A stretch of 64,000 nucleotides of DNA, from contig CM043950.1 in NCBI GenBank assembly GCA_014529385.2, forward strand, positions 64,004,935-64,068,934, written 5' to 3'. The notes beneath the pieces were generated by a model. That model was not told the origin of the DNA, searched no databases, and saw only the letters and a list, made by a program, of their open reading frames with translations. Within the stretch, counting starts at the first letter, position 1. Each line of letters starts with the position of its first letter. A program made the translations under genes and the position numbers. This document shows positions 53,930-64,000 of the stretch, piece by piece. Origin of the DNA: Adiantum capillus-veneris (taxonomy: Eukaryota; Streptophyta; Polypodiopsida; Polypodiales; Pteridaceae).

Positions 53930-56177
53930 TTGGGGGGTAACTGATGGTTTCACATGGCTGCAGCCGGTCAGACATGCAGATATCTGGGCTTTCAGGTTGG
54001 ATTTGATGTTTCCTCACAGCAACAGTTTGCACCCGTACTACAGTCTATTCGCAGGAAGCTATGTCATTGGTCTTCACGTCATCTGTCGTTGGCTGGCCGT
54101 GCATTGGTCGCCAACCAGGTCATTCTGGCTACAGTATGGTATACGGCCTCCTGTTGGATGCTACATTCTGGTGTGATAGCTCAGCTCCGCAGACTCGTGC
54201 GGAACTTTTTATGGAGTGGCACAGATGGGACTACTGATACTCGTGCTCGAGTTCGCTGGTCCACGATTATTCGTCCTAGGTCAGCGGGCGGCCTTGGCAT
54301 TATTGATCCAGAATTACAGAGCCGCGCCCTTCTTACCAAGCTTATTGTTCGGGGTCTTTTTCCCGGCCAAGAACCTTGGAAGATGCTTCTTCATGCCGCT
54401 CTTTCCACAGCGACTCCACGCCTCGGCACTAGAGATGGCCATACTTGGCAAACAGGATATTGTTCTCTTTACGGATGCCCCCTTGTGCACCAGCACTCTC
54501 TCACCCTTCATCCGATCGCTCCTTCAGATTTGGGTATCCATGCGACGAGCTATCATACGCTCACCTCCCTCATGCCGTGAAGAGATTGAGCGCCAGCCTC
54601 TCATTTGGAATGATGCAGTTCTTGATTCTTCGGTTAATCCACCCCGTCAGCTTGGAGAGAGGACTCACATTGATTGGGCTGCTTGGGACACTGGCCCTGC
54701 TGCCTCTATGCGGTTGTTTCATGAGACACGTATGCTGGATGCAGATTTTGTGGCAGAACATTATGACATTGGTCGCGGGGTAACAAACAGACTGCTTGAG
54801 ATTGACTCCGCCATTCCTTCACACTGGGACGCAGTCATGCGAGGCACGGTTCAGATGCCTCCACATTGTGGCTGGAAAGGCCTCTTTGCTCAGAGCACTC
54901 TCTTATTAGTTCGTTTTGACACCATGCTGTTCACAGTTGAGACTGACTACTCTCCGGGGATGCATGCTAGATTGACATATGCTACCACCTCTCCGCACCT
55001 TGTCTCCCGCGGCGCTCGATGGGAGGCCATACGAGTAGTTGGCTCCCGTGGGAAGCGTCGTCGTGTTGACCCCCGTTTCGCTTCTGCTGATGCTGCACTT
55101 TGGAGGCTTTGGGTGTGGGAGGGTCGTGCCCTATCTCAGCTTTATTGGGACCCAGGAGAGTGGCATTGGCCTCACTCTAACCCCACCGGTGCACATGTAT
55201 CATTCTTTGAGTACACTGTCAGAATTGGACGATTCGCATTGATGAGACAGCACCCAAAGCAGCCCACTCGTATGCGTTTCTGGTTACATTCAGGTCTCTC
55301 CCATGCCTATCTACAACAGTTTTGGTCAGCCATCTGGGATTTACATGTGGCTCGTCGTATTTCTTTTTTCATGTGGATGATTGCACCCACAAGACTTCTA
55401 GTTGGGACTTGGCTAGCTTCTATGGGTCATGATCCGTTATGTACTCGCTGTCCTTTTCGACTACCTGAGTCACCTGCACACTGTCTTTGGTCATGCTCGT
55501 CTTCTCATGTAGTGTGGCTAGCAGTTTGCTCTTTACTTAGCAGAGCTGGTGTTCAGCATGGATTTCTCACTTGGGGATCTGTCTCCTGGTTGATGCCGAT
55601 GCCCGGACCGCATCTTTTCTACGAGGGCTCAGACACAGATCCAGCTCTTATGCTTACCTCGACTGGTTATCGGCGAGGGACTTTGGCTATGTTACCACAG
55701 ATTGCTTGGCAGGGGGATCCTCAGAAACGTGATGAAATCTTCTCAGTCATCACTAGCCTTGCACTATGAAATGTTTGGAGAGCTCGTTGTCTTCACATTC
55801 TCAGTGCGGCTCCACAGCTCCTTCCAGATACCCTCACTGCCATTTGGCTGGACATCATTCACACCCTCATTTGGCAGTGGGATTCTTCCTCAGGTACATC
55901 TAGAGCAGCCGAGGCTCGTCGATTTGACTTCCTTCGGCGTTGGGCTCGATCTCCACTCTTCTTCACACTTACAGGTGGACAGATTACATGGCATTATGCA
56001 CCTCCTCAGTGGTTTCTCCTCCACTCATCATACAGACCACCATGAGATTGTTCTAGTCGAGTTGTCACTATAGTGGCTCTCACCCTTACATTCAGCTTGT
56101 ACACCCCACGTGATAGGCTATTTTGGCATCCACTGGGGATTATATTGTACTCAGTAATATACAGCCCTGATTTTTCC

Positions 56178-56184
<7 letters not shown>
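53928..56184 (+). pseudogene. LINE-E: 5'-truncated L1-like LINE with zf-RVT
   Basis: Starts after the RT core. CRYLGFQVGFD, LSLAGRALVANQVILATVW and RSAGGLGIIDPELQSRALL are the plant L1 post-RT region. After a frame change near 54300 the long frame contains ISFFMWMIAPTRLLVGTWL and CTRCPFRLPESPAHCLWSCS, the zf-RVT zinc module. A TGA at 55767-55769 replaces Trp (LAL-stop-NVWRAR) and the frame continues to about 56046. The end is TTTTTCCAAAAAAA followed by (GA)n. The same (GA)n flanks both sides. Confidence 0.88.

Positions 56185-56261
<77 letters not shown>
56185..56261. repeat. (GA)n tail after LINE-E
   Basis: About 77 bases of GA directly after the A run of the LINE-E end. Confidence 0.97.
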
Positions 56262-56264
<3 letters not shown>

Positions 56265-56838
56265 CAACATCTTCGACTTTTACCCTTTGGTCAATTCTTG
56301 CTCCATTGGGGCTACCACACTTGCATTGGGTGCTAGGACAACTGCCCAAGCACCCTTCACTTGGATACATGACTTAACTATGGAGACCTAGCTAGTATCG
56401 AGGTAGCCACTAGATTTTACTTGGGCTAGAGATTGATTTGGCGGATGGTTGGCCTCTCCCCTTCATGCGGCGCAGTTCGCGAGTAGCTTTAGTTTGCACT
56501 TGGTGGCTTCGAGGGCAGCATCTTGGGGCTTTTGGTTCATTGGGTACGAAGATGGGCACACTATGCACTTGGCGACATAACATGCTGTATAGTCAACGGG
56601 CTCGCTATTGCTTTCGCCCCCCCCCCCCCCCCCCCCCCCCCTTCCCTCCCTCGCGTTGCCCCCCGTCCCTGCCTGTCATCGCGCGTGGGAGCCCTCTCGC
56701 GACCCCCCCCCCCCCGCCCCCCTCGTTCTCGAAGTCACCCTGCAATTGGCTCTGGGGCATTTTCTTTGGACAGTGCTCAGCGCGCTCGGTTGCAGAGTCC
56801 TTTCTCTGTCCGCTTCTTCGCCACAGTAGTAGACACAG
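56262..56838 (+). other. Unassigned stretch and poly-C tract before LINE-F ORF1
   Basis: No clear gene. A C homopolymer of about 23 bases lies at 56619-56641 and a second C-rich run at 56704-56721. The Pro-rich ORFs here come from those runs. CTATGCACTTGGCGACA near 56561 resembles 58977 (CTATGCACTTGGAGACA), suggesting a shared LINE 5' segment. Confidence 0.5.
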
Positions 56839-57700
56839 ATGGAGGCTCCAGCTCCGCCCCACAGAGGGACTAGTCAGAAGCCCCCTCGCCCGACCCTGCT
56901 GAGCCCACCATTCGACTTGCTCTTTCACCGATAGAGCAAGCGAGCCTAGCCGCAGAGGTAGAACGCTTGTAGGCGACTTCTGTCATCTGCAAGATTCTCG
57001 GCACTTGACCTAGCAGAGGAGAGCTGCGTGACCTTCTCCAGGCTCGCCTTCTCGCAGAGGTGGGCAAGATCTTGGACGTACAGATTCTTGGACGAGGTTA
57101 CTATCAAATTGAGTTTGAGACCTCCGAGATGGCGTCCAAGGTCATTGCCATGAGTCCATTGACCATCTGAGTAGCACGAGCCCACTTTCGACAGTGGAGG
57201 CATGGTTTCGACCCTACTTCGGATGTTCTAGTAGAGGAGGCAGACATCCCCATCTCCGTCTGCTTTCCGAGTTTGCGGAGGGAGTACTTAACCACTTTTG
57301 TGCAGAACAGGCTCAGCCATTGGGACTGTTTTGGAGACACCTCGCACGGTAGCCTCAGTAGCTGCCAAGGCGGCTGACATTCCCTCAGTTCGCGTTTTGG
57401 TCAGAGACACTCATGCTCCCGAAGGTCATTCTTCTGCCTCGGGTGAGTGGGGGGTGGTTTAGACAGAGTGTGGAGTATTCGGGCCTCCCGAACCAGTTCT
57501 TCATTTGTCGACAGATGGGCCATCTTGCGAAGGCCTGTCCACGGAGGAGGCCTCGACCTACGCCACAGACTCAGCCCCAGCCTGTAAGGGCTGGCCAGCA
57601 GCCACAGCCAAAGACACAACGCACACATGCAGAGCCACCCTCTGAGCCTGGGGCTGCAGCAGAGGAGGGATGGCAGCAGGTCCATGGTCGACGACGATAG
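56839..57700 (+). pseudogene. LINE-F ORF1 (DUF4283-like domain and zinc knuckle)
   Basis: In changing frames: ATG at 56839 (MEAPAPPHRGT), then LGRGYYQIEFETSEMASKVI, HFRQWRHGFDPTSDV and EADIPISVCFPSL, the pattern of the plant LINE ORF1 DUF4283 fold. Then FFICRQMGHLAKAC, a CCHC knuckle whose first Cys is Phe. Several stops and shifts occur; it is a relic of an RNA-binding ORF1. Confidence 0.7.
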
Positions 57701-58832
57701 GGGCCACAACGACAGCCTGGCACTCAGAGTGGTCCTCAAGCGCCTACTCAGCAGCAGTGGGTTCCCACGGGGAACCGGTTTGGTCCTCTTGAGCAAGACG
57801 AGGTCCCTGCTCCCGCCCCCACCCAAGCTTCACCCTCGACAGCCCCTCCCCCCCCCCCCCCCCCCCCCCCCCCCCGAGTTCCCCCCCTCCTCATCACCCT
57901 CCCCCTTGCCTCCTGCTCCTGCCGCCTTTTCCCCCCGCCCCTCTTACCTCCGCGGCTCCCCCCCGCCCCTCTTCTCCACCTCTCCCCCCTGCTCCTACTC
58001 CCCCCCCTCCCGCTTCAGTTCCACAATCGACCCAGGGGGCAGTGTCTTCTCGGCTGCTAGGAGATCTCTTGGCAGCGCCTTTGCCACGAGTCGCTTGGCG
58101 AGAGAGGGACAGCCTTTCTTGCGACCCCCTCTACAGGTACAGACATCTCCCCTTGCAGCTATCCCTCGTGGTCTGACAAGCATCGACATCCGGCGCCGAT
58201 GGGACTTCTTCGACTACAACTTTACTCGTTTTCTCAACGACCCCTCAGTAGACCATGAGGCAGCCTGCTTCAGGGTCCATGTTCTGCTCCTTGCAGCTAG
58301 GGGGACAGAGGCCTTAGACTCAGCAGTTGGCTTCTCCTTTCCCCTTTGCGGTAGGGACCAGACTGAGTGGACTTTCGACTCAGTGTTGGGATGGTTGCAC
58401 ACACAGGTCCTAGAGTTCTCTCACCACATGGGAGAACTAGGAGTTACAGACATGCTTCAGACTTTGTGGCCATTGGCCAAGTTTGCGGTGACACCTCCAG
58501 ATACAGCAGGATGTAGACACATTGTGGTTTACTTCTTTGCCGATACACAATGCTTGCCATGCTATGTACACATTCATGAGGACTCCTGGACAGAGGAGGT
58601 TGCTTTACGTACGGCTCGCTCTGCTTGGGCTTGGGCCAGGCACTCGTTGGAGTCACCCCTATCTAGAGGACGCTCGGATGCGGATTACTCCCCATCCAAG
58701 CCAGCCTCGAGCGGGAGCGCCGAGGCTTTCCTTCGACTCTGGCGTCCTGGGCCTTTCTACACCATGGTCCAGGGTGTACTCCGATGGCACTACCGACCAC
58801 CTGTGTGGCTTTTCCCTCCCCCCATTTCTTGA
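57627..58832 (+). CDS. LINE-F: Pro-rich linker and unidentified domain
   Basis: 401 open codons. The first third overlaps the ORF1 relic and a poly-C run (57848-57875), so the frame there is doubtful. Residues about 190-360 look like a folded domain: RRRWDFFDYNFTRFLNDPS, FDSVLGWLHTQVLEFSHHMG, LQTLWPLAKFAVTPPD and HIVVYFFADTQCLPCYVHIH. I do not recognise it. A non-coding end with TCTTTTTCTCGG and an A run (58948-58969) follows, like a LINE 3' end. Confidence 0.5.
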   Translation: MQSHPLSLGLQQRRDGSRSMVDDDRGHNDSLALRVVLKRLLSSSGFPRGTGLVLLSKTRSLLPPPPKLHPRQPLPPPPPPPPPEFPPSSSPSPLPPAPAAFSPRPSYLRGSPPPLFSTSPPCSYSPPSRFSSTIDPGGSVFSAARRSLGSAFATSRLAREGQPFLRPPLQVQTSPLAAIPRGLTSIDIRRRWDFFDYNFTRFLNDPSVDHEAACFRVHVLLLAARGTEALDSAVGFSFPLCGRDQTEWTFDSVLGWLHTQVLEFSHHMGELGVTDMLQTLWPLAKFAVTPPDTAGCRHIVVYFFADTQCLPCYVHIHEDSWTEEVALRTARSAWAWARHSLESPLSRGRSDADYSPSKPASSGSAEAFLRLWRPGPFYTMVQGVLRWHYRPPVWLFPPPIS

Positions 58833-58969
58833 TTTAGCCCCATTGTACATATGCTGGTTTTTTCATTGGGAGAGTCTCCCACCATGGTTGTTGTAGCCCT
58901 CTCTTGAAGAGGTGGTTGTAGCGCTATGGGCAGTTTCAGTAACTAATAGAAGGATCTTTTTCTCGGAAA

Positions 58970-59560
58970 AAAAAAGTCTATGCACTTGGAGACACCCATT
59001 TCCCAGATACAATACGATTCCGAGATCCCACCACAGAGTAGTTCTATTTACAGAGGCTGGTCACTACTGGTCGCCTGATCAGTGCTGCCTCAGGTGCCAT
59101 CAGTTTGGGCACATGGTGAGAGACTGCCCTACCCATCCTCCTTGTCGCCTTGAGCCATAGCGTCCCCCACCTCAATGCGTAGCGGAGGGTTGGTAGAAGG
59201 CACCTTGCTGTCATACCTTTCAATGGGCACATCATCTTGCAGCACCACGCCCACCACCTCGGTAGCCTATGTCCCTACAATCTCACAGGTTTCAGCTACT
59301 CCGCCGGATCAGCCACTACCAGATACCCTCTACTTCACGCCATCCGCTCAGGGCTACCTCATACTTAGCTATTGAGATTCACTTCCCACCTCTGCTATCT
59401 TTACCAGCCCCTCCTCTGCTTCCACTTCCACCTATTGGCAATGCAGCACCTTCCCCACCCCACCCCACCCCACCCCCCCCCCACCAATGCCACTCCATCT
59501 TCTCCATCTCTACTGTGTGTTTGACCACCCCCTCACCTTCCTCGATCCTTCATATCTAGT
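58970..59560 (+). pseudogene. LINE-G ORF1 fragment (zinc knuckle and Pro-rich tail)
   Basis: The frame 58912-59160 contains CCLRCHQFGHMVRDCPTHPP, an intact CX2CX4HX4C knuckle typical of plant LINE ORF1. A Pro/Ser/Thr-rich tail follows in another frame (59269-59559), with C runs near 59460-59480. The DUF4283 part is missing or degraded. Confidence 0.7.
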
Positions 59561-60467
59561 GCATTAGTAGCTTGATAGTTTTCTAGAACTGAGTAAATCG
59601 GTGATAGCACTGGGTTATTGGTTCGATGTTACATTTTACGGCGTGCATAGAAGGCACGCTCTCTTCTAGGTAGTAGGCAGAGTCCCATGCTCTCCTCCTT
59701 ACCTTTGTTGGGATGGCGACATGGATAGAGGTTTCAGTCATGGATTTGGTTCAACACCATACTTTGTAGGCTATCTAGACATGGGCAGTGAAGTTGAGAT
59801 CACATATTGTCAAGTTTGGTTCTTTGCTCTTCGTAGGTTTGTAGTAGTATTCATTTTTCGATTTCATATTTAGCTTACCTGAGGACTTAAGAATGTGTTC
59901 CGTTATAAGTTGTTGAAGTTTGATTTCTAGGATTAAGTTTTTAAGATGTCTTATCCTTTTTTTGCTTAAAGTTGAGTACTTGTTTTAAGCCAAGTAAGTT
60001 GCGTCAACTTATTTTTACACATGCCTTTTCTAAAAACATTTTTAAGTTAATAATGTTTTGTTTTATTTAGTTTTGTTTCGTAGCAAACAAAGTGATTTAG
60101 TTTGTTTGTTTGTTTGTTTTTGTTTTTCTTTTCTTTTCGTGTGTCCCTTGCTTTTATAATTTTATGAGTGCTTTATTCCCTCTTATAATTCGTGAGTTAG
60201 ACTATTCTGAACTTATGAAGGTATATATCTAGACATGGGCAAGCTGCATTCCAACATGCATTGTTATAGAGAGACTGGCACAAAGTATAGGAGCTATACA
60301 ATGGCTACATACAACAACTCCTACGACCATTGCCACATGATTAGGATGCACTTCCATTAGCTCTTGTTCCACAGCTTGGTGAGGGATTGAGAGGGCTCAA
60401 CATTGATCCTCAGTCTTGTAGCCGTTGACACATGCCTTGGAAGTTTCAGATTCATCCTTGGTTGACA
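59561..60467 (+). other. No gene seen; T-rich stretch
   Basis: A T-rich region with a TTTG repeat at about 60096-60120. It probably lies between ORF1 and ORF2 of LINE-G. Confidence 0.5.
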
Positions 60468-60760
60468 CATGGATTCACATATTGTCACTTGGAATGTCAA
60501 TGGATTGCATCACACTAGTATTAGTGGCCCCAAAAAGAATTTGCTTTGTAGAGATTTGCGCTCTCATATAGATCGTGATGTGGATATTCTCCTTGTGCAG
60601 TAGCACAAGCTAGTTACTATGGATGTTGCAAGTTGCTACTTGGGGACTCTCACACATTTGGGAGACTGTGGTTGGCGAGTAGTATTCTAGCAGTGTGAGG
60701 CAGTTTTCTCATGTCGGGATTTTCCAGCCATGTTTAGCTCAGGGTTTGGCTTTGTTTTAT
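60468..60760 (+). pseudogene. LINE-G ORF2 endonuclease start
   Basis: MDSHIVTWNVNGLHHTSISG, then LRSHIDRDVDILLVQ and a stop where Glu is expected. WNVNGL and the DILLVQE-type strand are the first two conserved blocks of the LINE apurinic-like endonuclease (EEP family). Stops follow and similarity ends near 60760. Confidence 0.8.
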
Positions 60761-61449
60761 GGCCATGTGGGCTTCTCTTGTTTTTGTGTATTTCTCCCCA
60801 GCTATCCCTCCACTTTCCGAGGGCCATGTGGGTGTGTGTAGGTGCCTTTTTTGGCATTTCCCCCATTTATTGTGGTGTTTACCAGCTGTGGGAGCTGGAG
60901 GTATGGGTCAGGCAGGTTGGTTTGGACCCTATATAGGGAGTTGGGGGGGGAGGGGTCGTGAATTTTTAGACATTGCAGTAAAGCCTAAAGGGGGGGCGCA
61001 GGGGCAGCCACCGGGAGAAGAGCTGGCCAGTTGGCAGACAGGCAGGTAGAGATTTCCTCTAGGGTTTTTGGTCAGCTCTCAGCCCCAATGTTTTTCATGG
61101 GCAGTACTGGGAGTGTTTGGAGATCCTCTCTACGGTGTGCAGTACCTCCTCAGGGCAGCCTTACATAGGCTTTTGTGATCATGCAGTGGCAAGGTTTCTC
61201 ATCCAAGATCCAGATCTAGATCTAGATCTAGCCAGGAGGAGGTGCACGAGATCTATGCTCTGAGAGCATGTAAGAGGTGGTAGCCATGTGGAGACCGTGT
61301 TGATTGTCTTGTGCGCAAGAGCAGATGGCAATAGCAATCGCGGTTGTGTGTACCTCAGGTCTATCCATTGGGGCATGTTAGATCTATGCTGGACCACCCT
61401 TGGTCACTTGTATGAGCAGTTTGTTATCAGCATGGAGAGCCTTTCCTAG
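60761..61449. other. No gene seen
   Basis: No recognised frame. A short AGATCT array (about 61198-61220) and a G run near 60940 are the only notable items. Confidence 0.5.
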
Positions 61450-61450
61450 A

Positions 61451-61476
61451 TCTCTCTCTCTCTCTCTCTCTCTCTC
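61451..61476. repeat. (CT)n microsatellite
   Basis: A 26-base TC tract that directly abuts the inverted-repeat element to its right. Confidence 0.95.
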
Positions 61477-62253
61477 AAATGGGAGCGCGCACAAATAATC
61501 AATAAGCTGAAAATAAATAGAATATTGACCAAAAGAGATGAGAGAGAAGATTGACACAATATTGGGGACCAGAAGATGGGTTGGTCCCCCCCTTAAAGAG
61601 AATCTTTATCCAGGGAGAATATTTTTACAAGCACAAGAACCGGAGAAACCCCTCTGTTCAAGACCTTAGCCTCGATGGTCGTTTCCTTCCTGTTAGGGAA
61701 AATCCTGAGAGAAGAGCTCTCAATTCCTTCCGCTTTGTACTCGGAGCGTCAAAACTCCGCAAACCGTCTCGGATTCCATTTCCGGAATCCCCCGAGCATA
61801 GGCAGAAGCCTCCTTGCTCCTTCTCTGTGATGGAGTACCTGCAAAAAGCACAAACACAATAGCAAAGAGTCGTAGAGTGTATGCACAACTTCACCTATCG
61901 CTCGTGGTTCGAAAAAGCGACCTCCGTACTCCAACTTGTCGCAATCACTTGTAGCTCCGATGTAGCAGGGTCTCCTTACTCAAGCGCTGGCGCAATTGCG
62001 AGAGTGGGGGGTTCTAGAGGTGCTTTAATAGGCTCTGGAGGGCGGAATGAATAGCCGGTTGACCTCCTCCAAGAATAGCAAAGAGTTTGGGCGTTGGAAT
62101 TATCTAGAAGAGAGAGAAAGCTGGCGGCATCAGTTTTAGAGAGAGGAGTTAGAGGGATCGCTGTCTTATGGCTGTTTTTAGCAGATTTTGGAGCGCCTCC
62201 TCTTGGCCATGCTTTATTTTTAGCTTATTGATTATTCGTGTGCACTCCGATTT
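61476..62253. mobile_element. Non-autonomous terminal-inverted-repeat element, 778 bp
   Basis: Ends are imperfect inverted repeats of about 43 bases: the left begins CAAATGGGAGCGCGCACAAA, the right (inverted) CAAATCGGAGTGCACACGAA, and both continue TAATCAATAAGCT. No transposase. Another hairpin (GGGGACCA...TGGTCCCC) is inside. A target duplication is not visible, possibly because the site is (CT)n on both sides (61451-61476 and 62261-62275). Superfamily unknown. Confidence 0.8.
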
Positions 62254-62260
62254 GTGACAG

Positions 62261-62275
62261 TCTCTCTCTCTCTCA
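62261..62275. repeat. Short (CT)n before LINE-D
   Basis: About 15 bases of TC between the inverted-repeat element and the following LINE piece. Confidence 0.85.
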
Positions 62276-62325
62276 TTCTCCAATGTCCCGTCTCTTTCTA
62301 CCTCAAGGATCTCTCTTCTCTATAG

Positions 62326-62760
62326 GTGCCTTGTGAATGTGTGTGGCATTACAGGTGTTCTAGATCGGAGTCGAGGTGTTCACTTGATCGTAGGCCTATT
62401 CTTGTCTTCATTGCATCTACCGCTGCCTATTTCAACATTTCTGTGGTGCCATGTGTACGTGACCATGGTACATTGGTACATGGTAGAGCGATGTGGATTA
62501 CTCTAGAGATGTATGACTCTCTGGAGGGTGTGATGGGCATCTATGCCCCCACTTCAGTTCAAGAGAGAGCACAGTTTTGGTAGTAGATTGTGAATGTATT
62601 GCCTACTGTGGATTCGTGGGTGGTTGGAGATGATTTTAACAATGTAGAAACCATTGAGGATTGGCCGGCCATTCAACCTCCATCTCTACCATATGTAGCA
62701 CGAGATGCTTGGGAGAGATTCCTTTTTGCAATTTCTAACTTTCTGTAACAAATGCCTCTC
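62326..62760 (+). pseudogene. LINE endonuclease fragment, C-terminal half
   Basis: RAMWITLEMYDSLEGVMGIY, APTSVQERAQFW, two stops, then DSWVVGDDFNNVETIEDW match the later EEP blocks (GIYAP and GDFN, here GDDFN). Stops are frequent. It may be the continuation of the LINE-G endonuclease (60468) after deletion and insertion, or a separate copy. Confidence 0.7.
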
Positions 62761-63399
62761 ATATCCCATCTGTTGCTCGCACTCCACAGTCATTATAATT
62801 TCCGTGGGGTTTTAGAAGGTGGTCAGGTCATTTGCTAGACCGACTGGATAGATTTTATGATGGAACCTGGGCAACATCTCATGGTGGGATAGTTACGATC
62901 TGACGTTGTCTAGTGCTCTCTGATCATGCCCCCAATTTCTTGTAGCTGAGATTTGAGACTTCCTGTATGCCTAGACGAGGATCGGCATACCTGACTTGGT
63001 GTTAAGGGATACTTCATTGTCTTCGTTGATTCAAGATGTTTGGACACGCACAGGTTGTGCAGATCCCACATCCCATCTGGCTACATGCATCACTGTGTCT
63101 TCCCAGGCTTGCAGACAGAGAAGTGCAGACCCGGCGACGAGGCTTGCTCCACAGGGGATGTGAGTTACAGACTGTTTGAGTTGCATATGCCGGCAGCTTG
63201 AGGAGTTTCGAGGAGACGAGTTCCTGGGTGAGCATGAGGTTGACACCAGAGAGACTGTAAGGTGCAGTGGAAGTGAATGTTGAACTTTGCTCAAGACGAG
63301 TGCTCCGAACTGTGCTCAAGGGTTCCTTTTACTTACGGAAGGGAGAGCCTTCCGTTCCTTTAGTGAGAGAGTGCAATGGACACAAACAAAGTGATGAAC
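62761..63399. other. Degraded LINE sequence, no clear frame
   Basis: Short scattered peptides only; probably decayed LINE ORF2. Not resolved further. Confidence 0.4.
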
Positions 63400-63905
63400 A
63401 CTGTGAATGAAGGTGCTGAGAATGAGAGATAGATTCGGTCCTTTCTCTAGGGTCATGAGTTATGAGGATCAAAGATGTCTTGGGCTTTATCTACTTGAGT
63501 TACACAGATATAGAGACATTTATTGGGGAGAGCTAGAGAGAGACAGTCCTAGAGACAGATTACAGATTTCTTTTCACTAGATATGGGACAGCCAGAGGAG
63601 CAGCCATCACTGCAGAGCTCGACCATTACCGGCACTCTCATCGACCGAGCACTGGAGCTATGGAGATCCAAACGGCCACGATTGAGGAGAGGGGCTACAC
63701 AACATCGACAGAGACTACAACAGAGGATTCGAGCCACTCTCTAGACATCCACAGTGCAGATGAGGATGGATTCTAGTAGTAGTAGTATTTTTATTCTAGT
63801 CTTTTTGTACCCAGACATGGTACCAAATTCACAATTTTGTAACAGTTTGGTCTCATAGGTCATTTTGGCCTTTTGAAGACGTTAATATAACATTTCATTT
63901 CATTT
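63400..63905 (+). pseudogene. LINE-D: 3' end of a LINE-A family element
   Basis: VMSYEDQRCLGLYLLELHRY is encoded at about 63450-63515, closely matching LINE-A's MQYQDQRCLGLYLLELHRHR; QITDFF-like sequence is near 63565. The 3' untranslated end carries the shared stem-loop and TTAATATAACATTTCATTTC, followed by (TC)n. ORF2 is otherwise decayed. Confidence 0.8.
63858..63870 (+). promoter_or_regulatory. LINE-D 3' stem-loop
   Basis: GGTCATTTTGGCC: stem GGTCA/TGGCC with a TTT loop, 35 bases before the element end. Position and sequence agree with LINE-A and LINE-B. Confidence 0.7.
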
Positions 63906-63908
63906 CAT

Positions 63909-63926
63909 CTCTCTCTCTCTCTCTCT
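63909..63926. repeat. (CT)n tail after LINE-D
   Basis: A TC tract directly after ATTTCATTTCA. A second TC tract begins at 63977 and runs off the window end. Confidence 0.95.
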
Positions 63927-63969
63927 ATGGGCTACGTTTTCTCTCTCTAGCAACAGTTGCTCTTTCCAA

Positions 63970-64000
<31 letters not shown>

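Noticed and set aside
56605-56928. Pro- and Gly-rich ORFs over C homopolymers (also 57840-58020 and 59440-59480)
   Set aside because: Composition comes from C runs; the frame through such runs is unreliable.
1-64000. Bacterial-style operons, terminators, riboswitches or rRNA/tRNA genes
   Set aside because: Nothing supports them; the window is a plant nuclear transposon landscape.

Overview
This window reads as nuclear DNA of a land plant or close streptophyte relative. The evidence is Copia and chromodomain-bearing Gypsy retrotransposons primed by initiator-Met tRNA, LINEs with plant-type zf-RVT and CCHC modules, and three spliced exons resembling the mitochondrial Obg GTPase OBGM. I cannot name the species. 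The large nested repeats and abundant (CT)n/(GA)n tracts suit a big, repeat-rich genome. Almost everything here is transposon-derived. The only convincing host gene is the OBGM-like gene at 37.6-38.2 kb.

Layout. 1-7.2 kb: a degraded Copia element (Copia I, minus strand, running off the left edge) whose 5' leader is interrupted by a complete Copia element (Copia II, 1708-6897, TSD GCATA). 7.9-25.2 kb: a plus-strand LTR element (III, TSD TGCAA) that encodes gag and an aspartic protease but shows no reverse transcriptase or integrase. Its gag is split by a young, almost intact minus-strand chromovirus (Gypsy IV, 10232-19135, TSD CAATC). 25.2-29.6 kb: a short inverted-repeat element, a LINE RT fragment and an unidentified ORF relic. 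29.6-34.0 kb: a hAT-like DNA transposon (8-bp TSD ATGGACAT) that carries a protein-kinase-like pseudogene instead of a transposase and has fold-back hairpins near both ends. 34.5-36.8 kb: a 230-bp tandem duplication, then a truncated LINE (C).

37.6-38.25 kb: OBGM-like exons 1-3. The following exon is not seen before the window ends, so the TE-filled right half may lie within an intron of this gene. 39.6-53.9 kb: a Gypsy remnant, LINE-B, and a long minus-strand LINE (A) whose ORF1 is split by a second chromovirus (Gypsy VI, 44270-52758, TSD CTCTT). 53.9-64 kb: several plus-strand LINE pieces (E, F, G, D) and a 778-bp terminal-inverted-repeat element at 61476-62253.

Two LINE groups are visible. 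One (A-D) shares a 3' stem-loop, mostly followed by (TC)n, and at least A has a coiled-coil/RRM-like ORF1. The other (E, F, G and the 26-kb fragment) has CCHC ORF1 or zf-RVT parts, with A-run or (GA)n tails. Several copies have the same dinucleotide repeat on both sides, which suggests microsatellite targeting. All similarity calls are by eye; no database was searched.
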